From assembly GCF_000964085.1 (NCBI RefSeq), contig NZ_JZRB01000023.1, forward strand, positions 1 through 64,000: DNA of 64,000 nucleotides. Reading direction: 5' to 3'. The DNA comes from Luteibacter yeojuensis (GTDB lineage Bacteria > Pseudomonadota > Gammaproteobacteria > Xanthomonadales > Rhodanobacteraceae). Position 1 is the first letter of the stretch. Every line of letters starts with the position of its first letter. Under the pieces are notes generated by a model. That model did not search any database. It was not told the origin of the DNA and saw only the letters and a list, made by a program, of their open reading frames with translations. Made by a program: the position numbers and the translations under genes. Of this stretch, positions 48,544 through 57,496 are shown one piece after another.

Positions 48544-49164
48544 ATGCCCCAGCGTGCCGCCCTTGCCAACCTCTTTGCCGTCGTCGTGGCCGCGCTGGCG
48601 TGGCCAGCGTTGATGCTGCAGTACTGGCTCATCCTGTGGTCCGGCCCGGTGCTGGAAGCCACGGTGCGCTTCTTCAGCTTCTTCACCATCCTGTCGAACC
48701 TGCTGGTGGCGATGGTGGCCGGCGCCGCCGCCACCGGCGGCAACTGGCGCGTGCTGCGCGCCTTGCGTGGCGCGCGATGGCGTGGGCTGGCGGCGCTGGC
48801 CATCACGGTCACCTGCCTGGTCTATGCCACGGTGTTGCAGGGCCAGTGGCACCCGCAGGGGCTACAGCTCGTGGCCGACCGCCTGCTGCATTACATCGTG
48901 CCCGTGCTCTACGTGGCCTGGTGGGCGGCGTTGCTGCCGCACCGCCAGCTCGCCTGGGGCGACGCGCTGCGCTGGCTCGCGTTCCCCGGGCTGTTCGCCG
49001 CGTGGACCTTCCTGCGCGGCGCCGCGGTGCATGAGTACCCGTATCCGTTCATGGATGTCACCCAACTGGGCTACGCCACGGTGCTGGTGAACACCGCCAT
49101 CGTCGGCGCGCTGTTCCTGGGGCTGGGCCTCCTCTACGTGGCCCTGGACCGCAAGCTCCCGTAG
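48544..49164 (+). CDS. Pr6Pr family membrane protein
   Basis: 206 residues with six predicted membrane helices and little soluble sequence. The pattern fits the bacterial Pr6Pr group (FTILSNLLVAMVAG near the N-terminus; RLLHYIVPVLYVAWW; YPYPFMDVTQLGYATVLVN near the C-terminus). The conserved tyrosine/proline/histidine residues in the last two motifs are present. Function of the family is not established. It follows the M1 peptidase by 11 bases. Its TAG stop (49162-49164) is part of a family A palindrome. Confidence 0.8.
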   Translation: MPQRAALANLFAVVVAALAWPALMLQYWLILWSGPVLEATVRFFSFFTILSNLLVAMVAGAAATGGNWRVLRALRGARWRGLAALAITVTCLVYATVLQGQWHPQGLQLVADRLLHYIVPVLYVAWWAALLPHRQLAWGDALRWLAFPGLFAAWTFLRGAAVHEYPYPFMDVTQLGYATVLVNTAIVGALFLGLGLLYVALDRKLP

Positions 49165-49255
49165 GAGCCCACCCTGTGGGCGACGCCTTTCGTACCGCTG
49201 CTGCAGGGCTTATGTGTTTTCGCGAGGAGATGTCGCCCACGAGGTGGGCTCCTAC
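49161..49255. repeat. Family A palindrome (long form)
   Basis: GTAGGAGCCCACCCTGTGGG ... GAGGTGGGCTCCTAC with about 50 bases between the arms. It supplies the TAG stop of the Pr6Pr gene and lies 45 bases before the ABC transporter start. Confidence 0.85.
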
Positions 49256-49300
49256 CTTGGCGGCATGCGTTGGACATGGGGTGGGTTTACAATGCGCCCC

Positions 49301-51133
49301 ATGATTTTCCGCTGGTTCGAATCCCTTATCGATATCTTCCGCGACGCGCCCGATACGGCGCCGCCGAAGAGCGTGGTGCGCTTCTACGCCTACTACCTGC
49401 GCCAGGTGTGGAAAATCTTCGCCGTGGCGCTCGCGGTGGGCCTGGCCGTGGCGTTCATCGAGGTGGCGCTGTTCGATTTCCTTGGCCGCGTGGTCGACAT
49501 GGCACAGAAGACGCCCGCCGCGGTGTTCTTCCAGACCCACTGGCAAACCCTTTCATGGATGGCCTTCGTCGTGGTGGTGCTGAGGCCCGTGGCCATCGGC
49601 CTGCACGACCTGCTGGTGAACCAGACGCTCAACCCCGGCATGACCAACATGGTGCGCTGGCAGCACCACCGTTACGTGCTGAAGCAGAGCCTGGCGTTCT
49701 TCCAGAACGATTTCGCCGGCCGCGTGGCCAACCGCATCATGCAGACCTCGCCCTCGCTGCGCGAGTCGGCGGTGCAGGTGGTCGACGCCATGTGGTACGT
49801 CTCGGTGTACGCGGCCACGTCCATCTACCTCTTCGCCAAGGCCGATGTCTGGCTGGCGTTGCCGCTGGTGCTGTGGATCGCTGGCTACATCGGCATGCTG
49901 GCGTTCTTCGTGCCGCGCGTGAAGGACCGCTCGTGGCATGCCTCCGAGGCGCGCTCCAAGCTCATGGGCCGCATCGTCGACGGCTACAGCAACATCATGA
50001 CGCTGAAGCTGTTCGCGCATACCAACCGCGAGGAGGCCTACGCGAAGGAAGCCATGCGCGAGCAGACCGACAAGGTGCGCGCGCAGAACCGCATGATCAC
50101 CACGATGGATTTCTCCATCACCTCGATCAACGGCCTGCTCATCGCCGGCACCAGCGCGCTGGCGCTGTGGCTGTGGGTGCGTGGCACGGTGTCGACGGGC
50201 CAGGTGGCGTTGGCGGTTGGCCTCGTCATCCGCATCAACAACATGTCCGGCTGGATCATGTGGGTGGTGAACGGCATCTTCGACAACGTCGGCACTGTGC
50301 AGGATGGCATCACCACCATCTCGCAGGAGCGCACCGTGGTCGACCGCCCCGATGCCGTGCCGCTGCGCGTGGCGCATGGCGAGGTGCGTTTCGACGACAT
50401 CCACTTCCACTACGGCAAGGCCGGCGGCGTCATCAGCGGGCTCGACCTCATCGTGCGCCCGGGCGAGAAGATCGGTCTCGTCGGCCCGTCGGGTGCGGGC
50501 AAGTCCACGCTGGTGAACGTGCTGCTGCGCCTGTACGACCTCGAGGATGGCCATATCTTCATCGATGGGCAGGACATCGCCCGGGTGAACCAGGAGTCGC
50601 TGCGCTCGCAGATCGGCGTGGTAACCCAGGATACCTCGCTGCTGCACCGGTCCATCCGCGACAACCTGCTCTATGGCCGGCCCGATGCCAGCGATGCCGA
50701 GATGGCCGAGGCGGCACGCAAGGCGCGCGCCGATGAATTCATCCCGCTGCTATCGGATGGCGAAGGCCGCACCGGCTACGACGCCCATGCCGGCGAGCGT
50801 GGCGTCAAGCTGTCCGGTGGCCAGCGCCAGCGCATCGCCATCGCGCGCGTGCTGCTGAAGGACGCGCCCATCCTCGTGCTCGACGAGGCCACCTCGGCCC
50901 TCGATTCCGAGGCCGAGGCCGCCATCCAGGAAAGCCTCGAGACGCTGATGCAGGGCAAGACGGTCATCGCCATCGCGCATCGCCTTTCCACCATCGCGCG
51001 CATGGACCGCCTCGTGGTGATGGAGAAGGGCGCGATCGTGGAAACGGGTACCCATGCGGAGCTCATTGCGCGTGGTGGTCTTTACGCGCGTCTCTGGGCC
51101 CACCAGACCGGCGGCTTCGTCGGCGTCGATTAG
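49301..51133 (+). CDS. ABC transporter, fused permease and ATPase
   Basis: Homodimeric-type exporter in the inner membrane; cargo unknown. The 610 residues have a six-helix membrane domain (about 30-330) and an ATPase domain: IGLVGPSGAGKSTLVNVLL (Walker A), VKLSGGQRQRIAIARVLL (signature), ILVLDEATSALDSEAE (Walker B) and AIAHRLST (H-loop). It resembles the multidrug/lipid A exporter-like group. Start could be 49301 (MIFRWFES) or 49292; earlier codons lie in the repeat. No partner subunit nearby. The stop directly abuts a family A palindrome. Confidence 0.92.
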   Translation: MIFRWFESLIDIFRDAPDTAPPKSVVRFYAYYLRQVWKIFAVALAVGLAVAFIEVALFDFLGRVVDMAQKTPAAVFFQTHWQTLSWMAFVVVVLRPVAIGLHDLLVNQTLNPGMTNMVRWQHHRYVLKQSLAFFQNDFAGRVANRIMQTSPSLRESAVQVVDAMWYVSVYAATSIYLFAKADVWLALPLVLWIAGYIGMLAFFVPRVKDRSWHASEARSKLMGRIVDGYSNIMTLKLFAHTNREEAYAKEAMREQTDKVRAQNRMITTMDFSITSINGLLIAGTSALALWLWVRGTVSTGQVALAVGLVIRINNMSGWIMWVVNGIFDNVGTVQDGITTISQERTVVDRPDAVPLRVAHGEVRFDDIHFHYGKAGGVISGLDLIVRPGEKIGLVGPSGAGKSTLVNVLLRLYDLEDGHIFIDGQDIARVNQESLRSQIGVVTQDTSLLHRSIRDNLLYGRPDASDAEMAEAARKARADEFIPLLSDGEGRTGYDAHAGERGVKLSGGQRQRIAIARVLLKDAPILVLDEATSALDSEAEAAIQESLETLMQGKTVIAIAHRLSTIARMDRLVVMEKGAIVETGTHAELIARGGLYARLWAHQTGGFVGVD

Positions 51134-51227
51134 TAGGAGCGCACTTGTGCGCGACAGCTTTCGCCTCGACGCAGCAGGGCCTGTAGCTCTTCGCTAGAAG
51201 CTATCGCCCACGGGTGTGGGCTCCTAC
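51133..51227. repeat. Family A palindrome (long form, mutated left arm)
   Basis: GTAGGAGCGCACTTGTGCGC ... GTGTGGGCTCCTAC. The left arm reads GCGCACTTGTGCGC instead of CCCAC...GTGGG, itself a small palindrome resembling family B. It begins at the last base of the ABC gene and supplies the TAG stop of the convergent LysR gene (51226-51224). Its interior (CTCTTCGCTAGAAGCT) nearly matches that of 54815-54910. Confidence 0.8.
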
Positions 51228-52102
51228 GAGGGTTTTGCTGCCGCTTCGCGCTCCAGCCAGCTGATGAAGGCGTGGGCCGCCGCCGTCGGCGAGCGGTTGG
51301 CCGCGTGCACCACGTAGTACGCATAGCGCGTGGGCAGCGCGGGGCCGGGCAGGCGCACGAGGCGGCCGTCGGCGAGGTGAGCGGCAGCGAGGCGCGAGCG
51401 CGCGAGCACGGCCCCCAGGCCTGTCGCCGCGGCGTTCAGGCCATCGGCCGAATCGCTGAGCGTATGCATGGTGCCCGTGCGCGGGTAGCGCACGCCCGCC
51501 GCCTTGAACCATTCGCGCCAGCCTTCGGGGGCGATGTCGGCAAGCAGGGGCAGGGTGGCCACGTCGGCTGGCTCGCGCACCTTCGCGGCCAGCGCTGGCG
51601 GCGCCAGTGGCTGCAGCGAGTCGTCCATGAGGAAGCGCGAGGTGAGGCCGGTCCACGCGCCCAGGCCATAGCGGATGCCAAGGTCGGGGCCGCCTTCGTC
51701 GAAGCGCACGAGGGTACGGTCGGTGTCGATGGACAAGCGGATATGGGGGTGGGCCCCGACGAAGCGGTGCAGCCGCGGCACCAGCCACGTGCCCGCCAGC
51801 GAGGGCAGCACGCTGATGCGTACGCCGTTGTCGCGGCGGTGCTGGCGCAGGCTGTCGAGCACCGACTCCACCTCGCCCAGCGCCGAGCCGGCGGCATCTG
51901 CCAGCAAACGGCCCTCGGGTGTCAGGGCCACGCCACGCGCGTGCCGTTGGAAAAGGCTGACCCCGAGCGCAAGCTCGAGCTTCCGCACGTGGTGGCTCAC
52001 CGCGCTGGCGGTGAGGTGCAGTTCCTCCGCGGCATGCGCGAAGTTCTGGTGCCGGGCCGCGGAAGCGAAGGCGGCGAGGGCAGGTAGCAGGGCGGAGCGC
52101 AT
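51224..52102 (-). CDS. LysR-type transcriptional regulator, GcvA-like
   Basis: DNA-binding regulator of 292 residues. The winged helix-turn-helix is at about 5-62 (ALAAFASAARHQNFAHAAEE; ASAVSHHVRKLELALGVSLF), followed by the effector-binding domain (RISVLPSLAGTWLVPRL; DLGIRYGLG), typical of the GcvA/AmpR branch. I chose the ATG at 52102. A much longer in-frame reading covers the divergent transporter and is not real. It is divergent from an EamA exporter 100 bases away, the usual sign that it controls that gene. The stop comes from the neighbouring repeat. Confidence 0.92.
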   Translation of the reverse strand: MRSALLPALAAFASAARHQNFAHAAEELHLTASAVSHHVRKLELALGVSLFQRHARGVALTPEGRLLADAAGSALGEVESVLDSLRQHRRDNGVRISVLPSLAGTWLVPRLHRFVGAHPHIRLSIDTDRTLVRFDEGGPDLGIRYGLGAWTGLTSRFLMDDSLQPLAPPALAAKVREPADVATLPLLADIAPEGWREWFKAAGVRYPRTGTMHTLSDSADGLNAAATGLGAVLARSRLAAAHLADGRLVRLPGPALPTRYAYYVVHAANRSPTAAAHAFISWLEREAAAKPS

Positions 52103-52147
52103 GGCGAGAGTTGAATCGTTTGATAGGCTGGCGTGCAAAGAATGCGC

Positions 52148-52181
52148 TTGTCCGGCCCCATGTTCCAGCGACAATGGTCGC
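52148..52181 (+). promoter_or_regulatory. Candidate promoter and operator between lysR and the EamA gene
   Basis: TTGTCC (52148-52153), 16-base spacer, GACAAT (52170-52175). The symmetric GCGACAATGGTCGC (52168-52181) overlaps the -10 element, where a regulator could block or recruit polymerase. This is suggestive only. Confidence 0.35.
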
Positions 52182-52202
52182 CTAGCCACAAGTGAGGTTC
52201 GC

Positions 52203-53105
52203 ATGTCAGCCGCCGCCCAGACCCCCCTCGACCCCATCGCCCCCGTGGCCGCGCGCGACTGGCGCACTGGCGCCGAGCTGGTGGCCCTGGGTGCCATCTG
52301 GGGCGGCTCGTTCCTGTTCATGCGCGTGGCGGCAAAGGATTTCGGCCCGTTCCCCATGGTGGCCACGCGCCTCGCTTTTGGCTCGGCCATCCTCTTGCCG
52401 CTACTGTGGCGGGCGCGCGCCACCATCCGCGTGGCGCACCTGTGGAAGATGCTGCTGCTCGGTGGCCTCAGCGCCGCCATCCCGTTCACCCTGTTCGCGT
52501 GGGGCGCCGAGCGCGCTCCCGCCGGCATCGGCGCCATCGCCAACAGCATGACGGTGCTCTTCGCGGCCCTGGTGGCCTTCGTTGGCTTCGGCGAGAAGAT
52601 CGGCACCCGCAAGGCCATCGCGCTGGTGGCCGGTTTCATCGGCGTGGTCATCCTCGCCAGCGGCAAGACGGCGGGCGACAACGTCGGCATGGCCGCGCTG
52701 GCGGGTGCCGCCGCGTCGTTCTGCTACGGCCTGGCGGGCAACCTCATCAAGCGGTTCCTCTCGGATATCGCGCCCACCGCCGTGGCGGCGGGCTGCCTGT
52801 TGGGCGCCACGATCCTCACCGCGCCGCTGGCCTGGCTCACCTGGCCGGATGCCCCCATCCCGGCGAAGTCATGGGCCTGCGTCGTGGCGCTGGGCGTGCT
52901 CTCCACCGGGCTTGCGTACGCGTTCTACTTCCGCCTTATCCAGAAGATCGGCGCGCCGCGCGCGGCCACGTCCACCTACCTGGTGCCGCTGTTCGGCGTG
53001 GCATGGGCGTGGATGTTCCTGGGTGAAGCGCTCACGCCCACCATGGCCCTCGCGGGCGCCATCATCCTGGGCAGCGTTATCTTCAGCCAGAAAAGCAAGG
53101 CCTAA
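52203..53105 (+). CDS. EamA/DMT family transporter
   Basis: Inner-membrane exporter of the drug/metabolite superfamily with ten helices in two EamA repeats (ALGAIWGGSFLFMRVAAKD; second repeat around ALAGAAASFCYGLAGNLIKR). The 300 residues are standard length. The start ATG 52203 follows AAGTGAGGTTCGC. It is divergent from the LysR gene, which probably regulates it. Substrate is unknown; relatives export amino acids or small metabolites. Confidence 0.92.
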   Translation: MSAAAQTPLDPIAPVAARDWRTGAELVALGAIWGGSFLFMRVAAKDFGPFPMVATRLAFGSAILLPLLWRARATIRVAHLWKMLLLGGLSAAIPFTLFAWGAERAPAGIGAIANSMTVLFAALVAFVGFGEKIGTRKAIALVAGFIGVVILASGKTAGDNVGMAALAGAAASFCYGLAGNLIKRFLSDIAPTAVAAGCLLGATILTAPLAWLTWPDAPIPAKSWACVVALGVLSTGLAYAFYFRLIQKIGAPRAATSTYLVPLFGVAWAWMFLGEALTPTMALAGAIILGSVIFSQKSKA

Positions 53106-53175
53106 GCGGTCCCTTCCGCCGGCGGCCCCGGCGCGGCATAGTCTGGAACACCGTTTTTCCAGCAGGGGTTACCCA

Positions 53176-54804
53176 ATGCCGCGTCTCCACCACCTCCTCG
53201 CCTTCGGGGTCACGTCGTTCGCCTTCGCGCTGGCCGCGCAGGCCCAGGACACCGCCATGGCGCCGGCCGCCGCGGCCAGCACGGCCGCGCGCCCCGCGGC
53301 ACTGGCCGATTTCGATGCCTACGTCGACGCCACCCGCAAGCAGTTCGACGTTCCCGGCATCGCCGTGGCCATCGTCAAGGACGGCAAGGTCGTGCTGGAG
53401 ATGGGCTCGGGCGTGCGCAAGCTGGGCGACCCGGCCAAGGTCGATGCGCACACGCGCTTCGCCATCGCATCGAACACCAAGGCGTTCACCGCCGCCTCGC
53501 TGGCCATCCTCGCCGACGAGAACAAGCTCGACATGAACGACCGCGTCGTGGATCGGCTGCCGTGGTTCCAGATGTCGGACCCGTACGTGACCCGCGAGAT
53601 GCGCGTGCGCGACCTGCTTGCCCACCGCAGCGGCCTCAGCCTGGGCGCGGGCGACCTGCTGTACTGGCCGGCCACCTCATACACCACGAAGGAGGTGGTG
53701 GAACGCCTGCGCTACGTGCCGCTCACCAACAGCTTCCGCGCCGAGTACGCGTACGACAACATCCTGTTCGCGGTGGCAGGGCTCGTGATCGAGCAGGTCT
53801 CGGGCAAGCCGTGGGCGGACTTCGTCCGCGAGCGCATCTTCCAGCCGCTGGGCATGGGTGAATCGATCACCAGCGCGCCCGACCACATCAACCCCGGTGA
53901 CGACACGGCCATTGGCCATGCCAAGTTCGATTTCAAGGACCTGAAGCCGGTCGAGCCCATGTCGTGGAACAACAACCCGTCGGCCGGCGGCATTTATTCC
54001 AGCGTGCACGATCTGTCCAAGTGGATGAACATGCAGCTCGCGGGCGGTGTGTATACCGACGCGGCCGGCAAGCAGCAGCGCCTGTTCTCGGCCGCGCGTC
54101 AGAAGGAGATGTGGTCGCTGATCACCCCCATCCGCATCAACGAGCCCAGCGTGCCGGAGCTGAAGGCCGCCACGCCAAATTTCTCCGGCTACGGCGAGGG
54201 CTGGTTCGTCTCTGATTACCGCGGCCACAAGCTTGTGTGGCATACCGGCGGCTGGCCGGGCATGGTCTCGCGCCTCACGATGGTGCCCGACCTGCACCTG
54301 GGCGTGGTGGTGCTCACCAACCAGGAGAGCGGCGCGGCGTTCCAGGCCGTGACCATGCGCGCGCTCGACGCCTTCATGGATGCGCCGAAGACCGACTGGA
54401 TCGCCGCGTACGCCGCGCAGGTGAAGAAGGCCGAAGGCAATGCCGACGACAGCATGAAGAAGCACGAGGCCGCGCGCATGAAGGGTGCGAAGCCCTCGTT
54501 GCCGCTCGACGGCTACGTGGGCACGTACCGCGACCCCTGGTATGGCGACGTCAAGGTGGCGAAGCAGGGCGGCAAGCTGGTCATGAGCTTTACGAAGACC
54601 GCGCAGCTCACCGGCACCCTCGACCCCTGGCAGCACGATACGTTCATCGCCCACTGGAACGACCGCTCGCTCAACGGCGACGCGTTCGTCAACTTCGAGC
54701 TCGATCCCGACGGCAAGGTGCGCGAGGTGCGCATGGAGCCGGTATCGCCGCTGACCGACTTCAGCTTCGACTTCCAGGACCTGCGGCTTACCCCCGCAAA
54801 GTAA
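53176..54804 (+). CDS. Secreted serine hydrolase of the beta-lactamase/class C family with DUF3471-like tail
   Basis: Periplasmic serine hydrolase of 542 residues with signal peptide (LAFGVTSFAFALAAQAQ). The penicillin-binding-protein fold motifs are present: IASNTKAFTA (S99 to K102), AYDN (Y193 to N195) and WHTGGWPG (H356). A C-terminal domain (about 430-542, LPLDGYVGTYRDPWYGDVKV) resembles DUF3471. Members include esterases and peptidases as well as beta-lactamases, so resistance should not be assumed. CAGGGG lies before the ATG at 53176; longer readings overlap the transporter. Confidence 0.92.
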   Translation: MPRLHHLLAFGVTSFAFALAAQAQDTAMAPAAAASTAARPAALADFDAYVDATRKQFDVPGIAVAIVKDGKVVLEMGSGVRKLGDPAKVDAHTRFAIASNTKAFTAASLAILADENKLDMNDRVVDRLPWFQMSDPYVTREMRVRDLLAHRSGLSLGAGDLLYWPATSYTTKEVVERLRYVPLTNSFRAEYAYDNILFAVAGLVIEQVSGKPWADFVRERIFQPLGMGESITSAPDHINPGDDTAIGHAKFDFKDLKPVEPMSWNNNPSAGGIYSSVHDLSKWMNMQLAGGVYTDAAGKQQRLFSAARQKEMWSLITPIRINEPSVPELKAATPNFSGYGEGWFVSDYRGHKLVWHTGGWPGMVSRLTMVPDLHLGVVVLTNQESGAAFQAVTMRALDAFMDAPKTDWIAAYAAQVKKAEGNADDSMKKHEAARMKGAKPSLPLDGYVGTYRDPWYGDVKVAKQGGKLVMSFTKTAQLTGTLDPWQHDTFIAHWNDRSLNGDAFVNFELDPDGKVREVRMEPVSPLTDFSFDFQDLRLTPAK

Positions 54805-54814
54805 GCCGCCCTAT

Positions 54815-54910
54815 GTAGGAGCCCACTCCGTGGGCGACATCTTTTCGCGACAACTCAGCAGGATCTGTTGCTCTTTCGCTAGAAGCTGTCGCCCACAAGT
54901 GGGCTCCTAC
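54815..54910. repeat. Family A palindrome (long form)
   Basis: GTAGGAGCCCACTCCGTGGG ... CCCACAAGTGGGCTCCTAC, 96 bases, with interior CTCTTTCGCTAGAAGCT shared with 51133-51227. It lies between two convergent genes and supplies neither stop codon. Confidence 0.85.
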
Positions 54911-54921
54911 ACATGCAGGAG

Positions 54922-57336
54922 TCAACTTTCCGGGTCGGTCGATGCCTTCGGTGCGCCCGCCCCGGTGGGCCCGGCGATGTCCTGCATGCTGCCGCCCGTG
55001 CGCAACACGAGGTCCTGCGGCCGCAGCAGCGGGATATCCGCGCCGCGCAGGCGCGCGATGATGTCGAACAGCAGGTCGCTCTTCACACCCCCGACATCGC
55101 GCGGGCTGCCGACGTAGCACGTGATCGAAAAGGTCATCGCGGCGCGGTCGATGCTGTCGAGCGTGACCGACGGCGCGGGTGCCTCGGATACACCCTGGTG
55201 CCCTTGCATCGCTTCGAGCACGTGGTCGCGCACGGCGACCGGGTCGGAATCCAGTGGCATCGGCAACTTGATCAACACGCGGCCCTGCGGGTTGGCCATC
55301 GTCATGTTGCGGACAGGCTTGGTGATGAACGACGAGTTCGGCACGATGATGGTGGAGCGGTCGGCCACCTGGATTTCGGTGGCGCGCACGTTGATGCGGC
55401 GGATATCGCCTTCCGCATCGTCGAGCACCACCCAGTCACCGACCTTCACCGGGCGCTCGGCGAGCAGGATGAGGCCGGAGATGAAGTTCTGCACGATGGC
55501 TTGCAGGCCAAAACCGATGCCGACGGAGAGGGCGGATGCCACCCACGCGATGTTCTGCAGCGAAAGGCCCAGCGAGAGCAGGGCGATCGACACGACGATG
55601 ACGATACCCACGTAGCCCAGCAGCGTGGTGAGCGACGTGCGCATCCCCGGGTCGAGGCTGGTGCGCGGCAGGTACTGGTCGGCCATCCAGCTCTTGACCA
55701 CGCGCACCGCGAGCAGGCCGACGAAGAAGACGCCGATGCCAACGAGGATTTGGGTGGGCGCGAGCGGCACGCCTGCGATCTTTACCTGCTGGATCTTGCT
55801 GGCCAGGTCGAGGATATCGGACGTGCCGGCGCCGAAGCCCGAGATCACCGCGGTGACACCGAACAGGAACAGCGCGAGGCGCGACACGCCCGAGAGCAGC
55901 ACGCCAGCCTGGTCCAGCAGCTTGGGGTGCGTGCCGAAGATGGCCTGCGCCCGTGCACTCATCGGGCCTTTCTCCGAAAGCAGCGTTTCGAAGAGGTCGT
56001 CGACCAGGCGCATCGCCAGGTAGATGGCGGCGATGACGATCAGCGTCCACACCACCTGGCCCGCCATCCACGAGGCGAACGCGATGAAGCCGGCGAGCAG
56101 GCCGACCCAGGACGCGACGATGGCGACCCACGCGGCGGCGATGAACAGGCTCGCCCAGATGGGCCGTGGCGGCTCGGTGCTGCCTTCCTCCACCGCCTTG
56201 TGCGTGCGGCTGAGGCGGATCAGCGCGAGCGCCGTCAGGATGGTAAGCACGACCGCCTGCAGGCTGCTCGTCAGCACTTCGGCCGCGAGGCTGGTGCCCA
56301 CGATGCGGTTGAGCACGCGCAGGAAATAGAACACCACCACCGCGAGCGAGAAAAGCATCGGGAAGCGGCGCAGGCTCAGCGCCGTCTCATCCGAGATCGG
56401 CGGCAGGCGCCATGACGGCCGCTTGGCGGAGATCAGCGCGCGGCCCAACCCGGCGATGAACGCGCCGAAGAAGACGAGGCGGACGATGGCCTTGGCGACC
56501 TCGTTGGTTTCGTCGCTGAACGTGTCGCGCCAGTTGAGCCCGATATAGAGCAGCTGCGTGCCCAGCCCGGTCGTGAGGGCGGAGGTCAGCGTGATGCCGA
56601 CGATGAGCGCCGAACGGCGCAGGCGGCCGGGTGGCATGCGGTTGGCCGTCAGGCTGCGCACGCGCGACTCGATCCAGAACCGCACGGCGGTCATGAGCAG
56701 CAGGCCGAGCAGGACACAGCTGACGAGCGCGGTGCGATTTCCGTTCGTCCAGCTATCGGCGATATCCGCGCGTGCCTGGGTGGCGAAATCGCGCATGTTG
56801 GCCGAATCGCGCGGGAAGGCCTTGGCGGGTTCAGACCAGAAGGGGCGCGACAACGGGGAATACGTCTGGCGCGAAATGCGGTCCTGGAAGCGGGTGCGGC
56901 GCAGGTCGGACAGGGCGTTCGCCGTCTGCAGGGCTTCGAGGCCCATGGCATCGGCCTGCTTGATCTGGCCGTCGATTGCATCGAAGGCTTTCTGGGCGTC
57001 GCGACGGGCCTGGACGACTTCCGGCGGCTCCTTGTTGCCACCCGTGGGCGGCGGGCCCAACTGGTCGAGGCGGGCCTTGGCGGCATCGCGCGTGCCCTGC
57101 ATGGAGCCCGACACCTTGCCGGCCTTGCCGCTGATGTCGTTGGCCTGGGTACGCAGGTCGTCGATCTGGCCATCGGTGATGTCGTTGGCCTTCATGGCCT
57201 TTTCGACGCCGTCGAGCTGGCCGCGCAGGTCGTCCAGCTGCTGGGCAGGCGTGGCCGGGGCATCCCCGTCCTGGGCGAAAACGGGGCCCATGCCGGCGAG
57301 GAGCAGGGCGATGAAGAGGATTCTCAAGGTGCGCAT
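54922..57336 (-). CDS. Large mechanosensitive channel, MscK/YbiO-like with periplasmic coiled-coil domain
   Basis: 804 residues. Signal peptide (LRILFIALLLAGMGPVFAQ), then a periplasmic helical domain to about 190 (resembling DUF3772; DDLRGQLDGVEKAMKANDI), about ten membrane helices, then the MscS core. The pore helix runs ASALSVGIGFGLQAIVQNF and the beta domain PVKVGDWVVLDDAEGDIRRI with STIIVPNSSFITKPVRN. Start ATG at 57336; an upstream extension lacks support. No strong ribosome site seen. It is the second MscS-type channel in the window. The C-terminal tail (GAGAPKASTDPES) is low complexity. Confidence 0.92.
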   Translation of the reverse strand: MRTLRILFIALLLAGMGPVFAQDGDAPATPAQQLDDLRGQLDGVEKAMKANDITDGQIDDLRTQANDISGKAGKVSGSMQGTRDAAKARLDQLGPPPTGGNKEPPEVVQARRDAQKAFDAIDGQIKQADAMGLEALQTANALSDLRRTRFQDRISRQTYSPLSRPFWSEPAKAFPRDSANMRDFATQARADIADSWTNGNRTALVSCVLLGLLLMTAVRFWIESRVRSLTANRMPPGRLRRSALIVGITLTSALTTGLGTQLLYIGLNWRDTFSDETNEVAKAIVRLVFFGAFIAGLGRALISAKRPSWRLPPISDETALSLRRFPMLFSLAVVVFYFLRVLNRIVGTSLAAEVLTSSLQAVVLTILTALALIRLSRTHKAVEEGSTEPPRPIWASLFIAAAWVAIVASWVGLLAGFIAFASWMAGQVVWTLIVIAAIYLAMRLVDDLFETLLSEKGPMSARAQAIFGTHPKLLDQAGVLLSGVSRLALFLFGVTAVISGFGAGTSDILDLASKIQQVKIAGVPLAPTQILVGIGVFFVGLLAVRVVKSWMADQYLPRTSLDPGMRTSLTTLLGYVGIVIVVSIALLSLGLSLQNIAWVASALSVGIGFGLQAIVQNFISGLILLAERPVKVGDWVVLDDAEGDIRRINVRATEIQVADRSTIIVPNSSFITKPVRNMTMANPQGRVLIKLPMPLDSDPVAVRDHVLEAMQGHQGVSEAPAPSVTLDSIDRAAMTFSITCYVGSPRDVGGVKSDLLFDIIARLRGADIPLLRPQDLVLRTGGSMQDIAGPTGAGAPKASTDPES

Positions 57337-57496
57337 AGGGGGATGATAGGCCGGAACCGACAAGCTCAAAGGCCTAAAGCATGCGGTACCCTCGGTGAAC
57401 GCCACATGCGGCGGGTTCCATGCGGCATTGCAGCTTTGCCGCCCGGGTATCCGCCGTTATCCTGCCGCCCCCTTGATCCCGCCGGGAAACCAAGCC

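Noticed and set aside
49270-49293. TTGGAC ... TACAAT promoter before the ABC transporter
   Set aside because: The spacer is only 12 bases, too short for a sigma-70 promoter, and the -10-like element overlaps a possible start codon.
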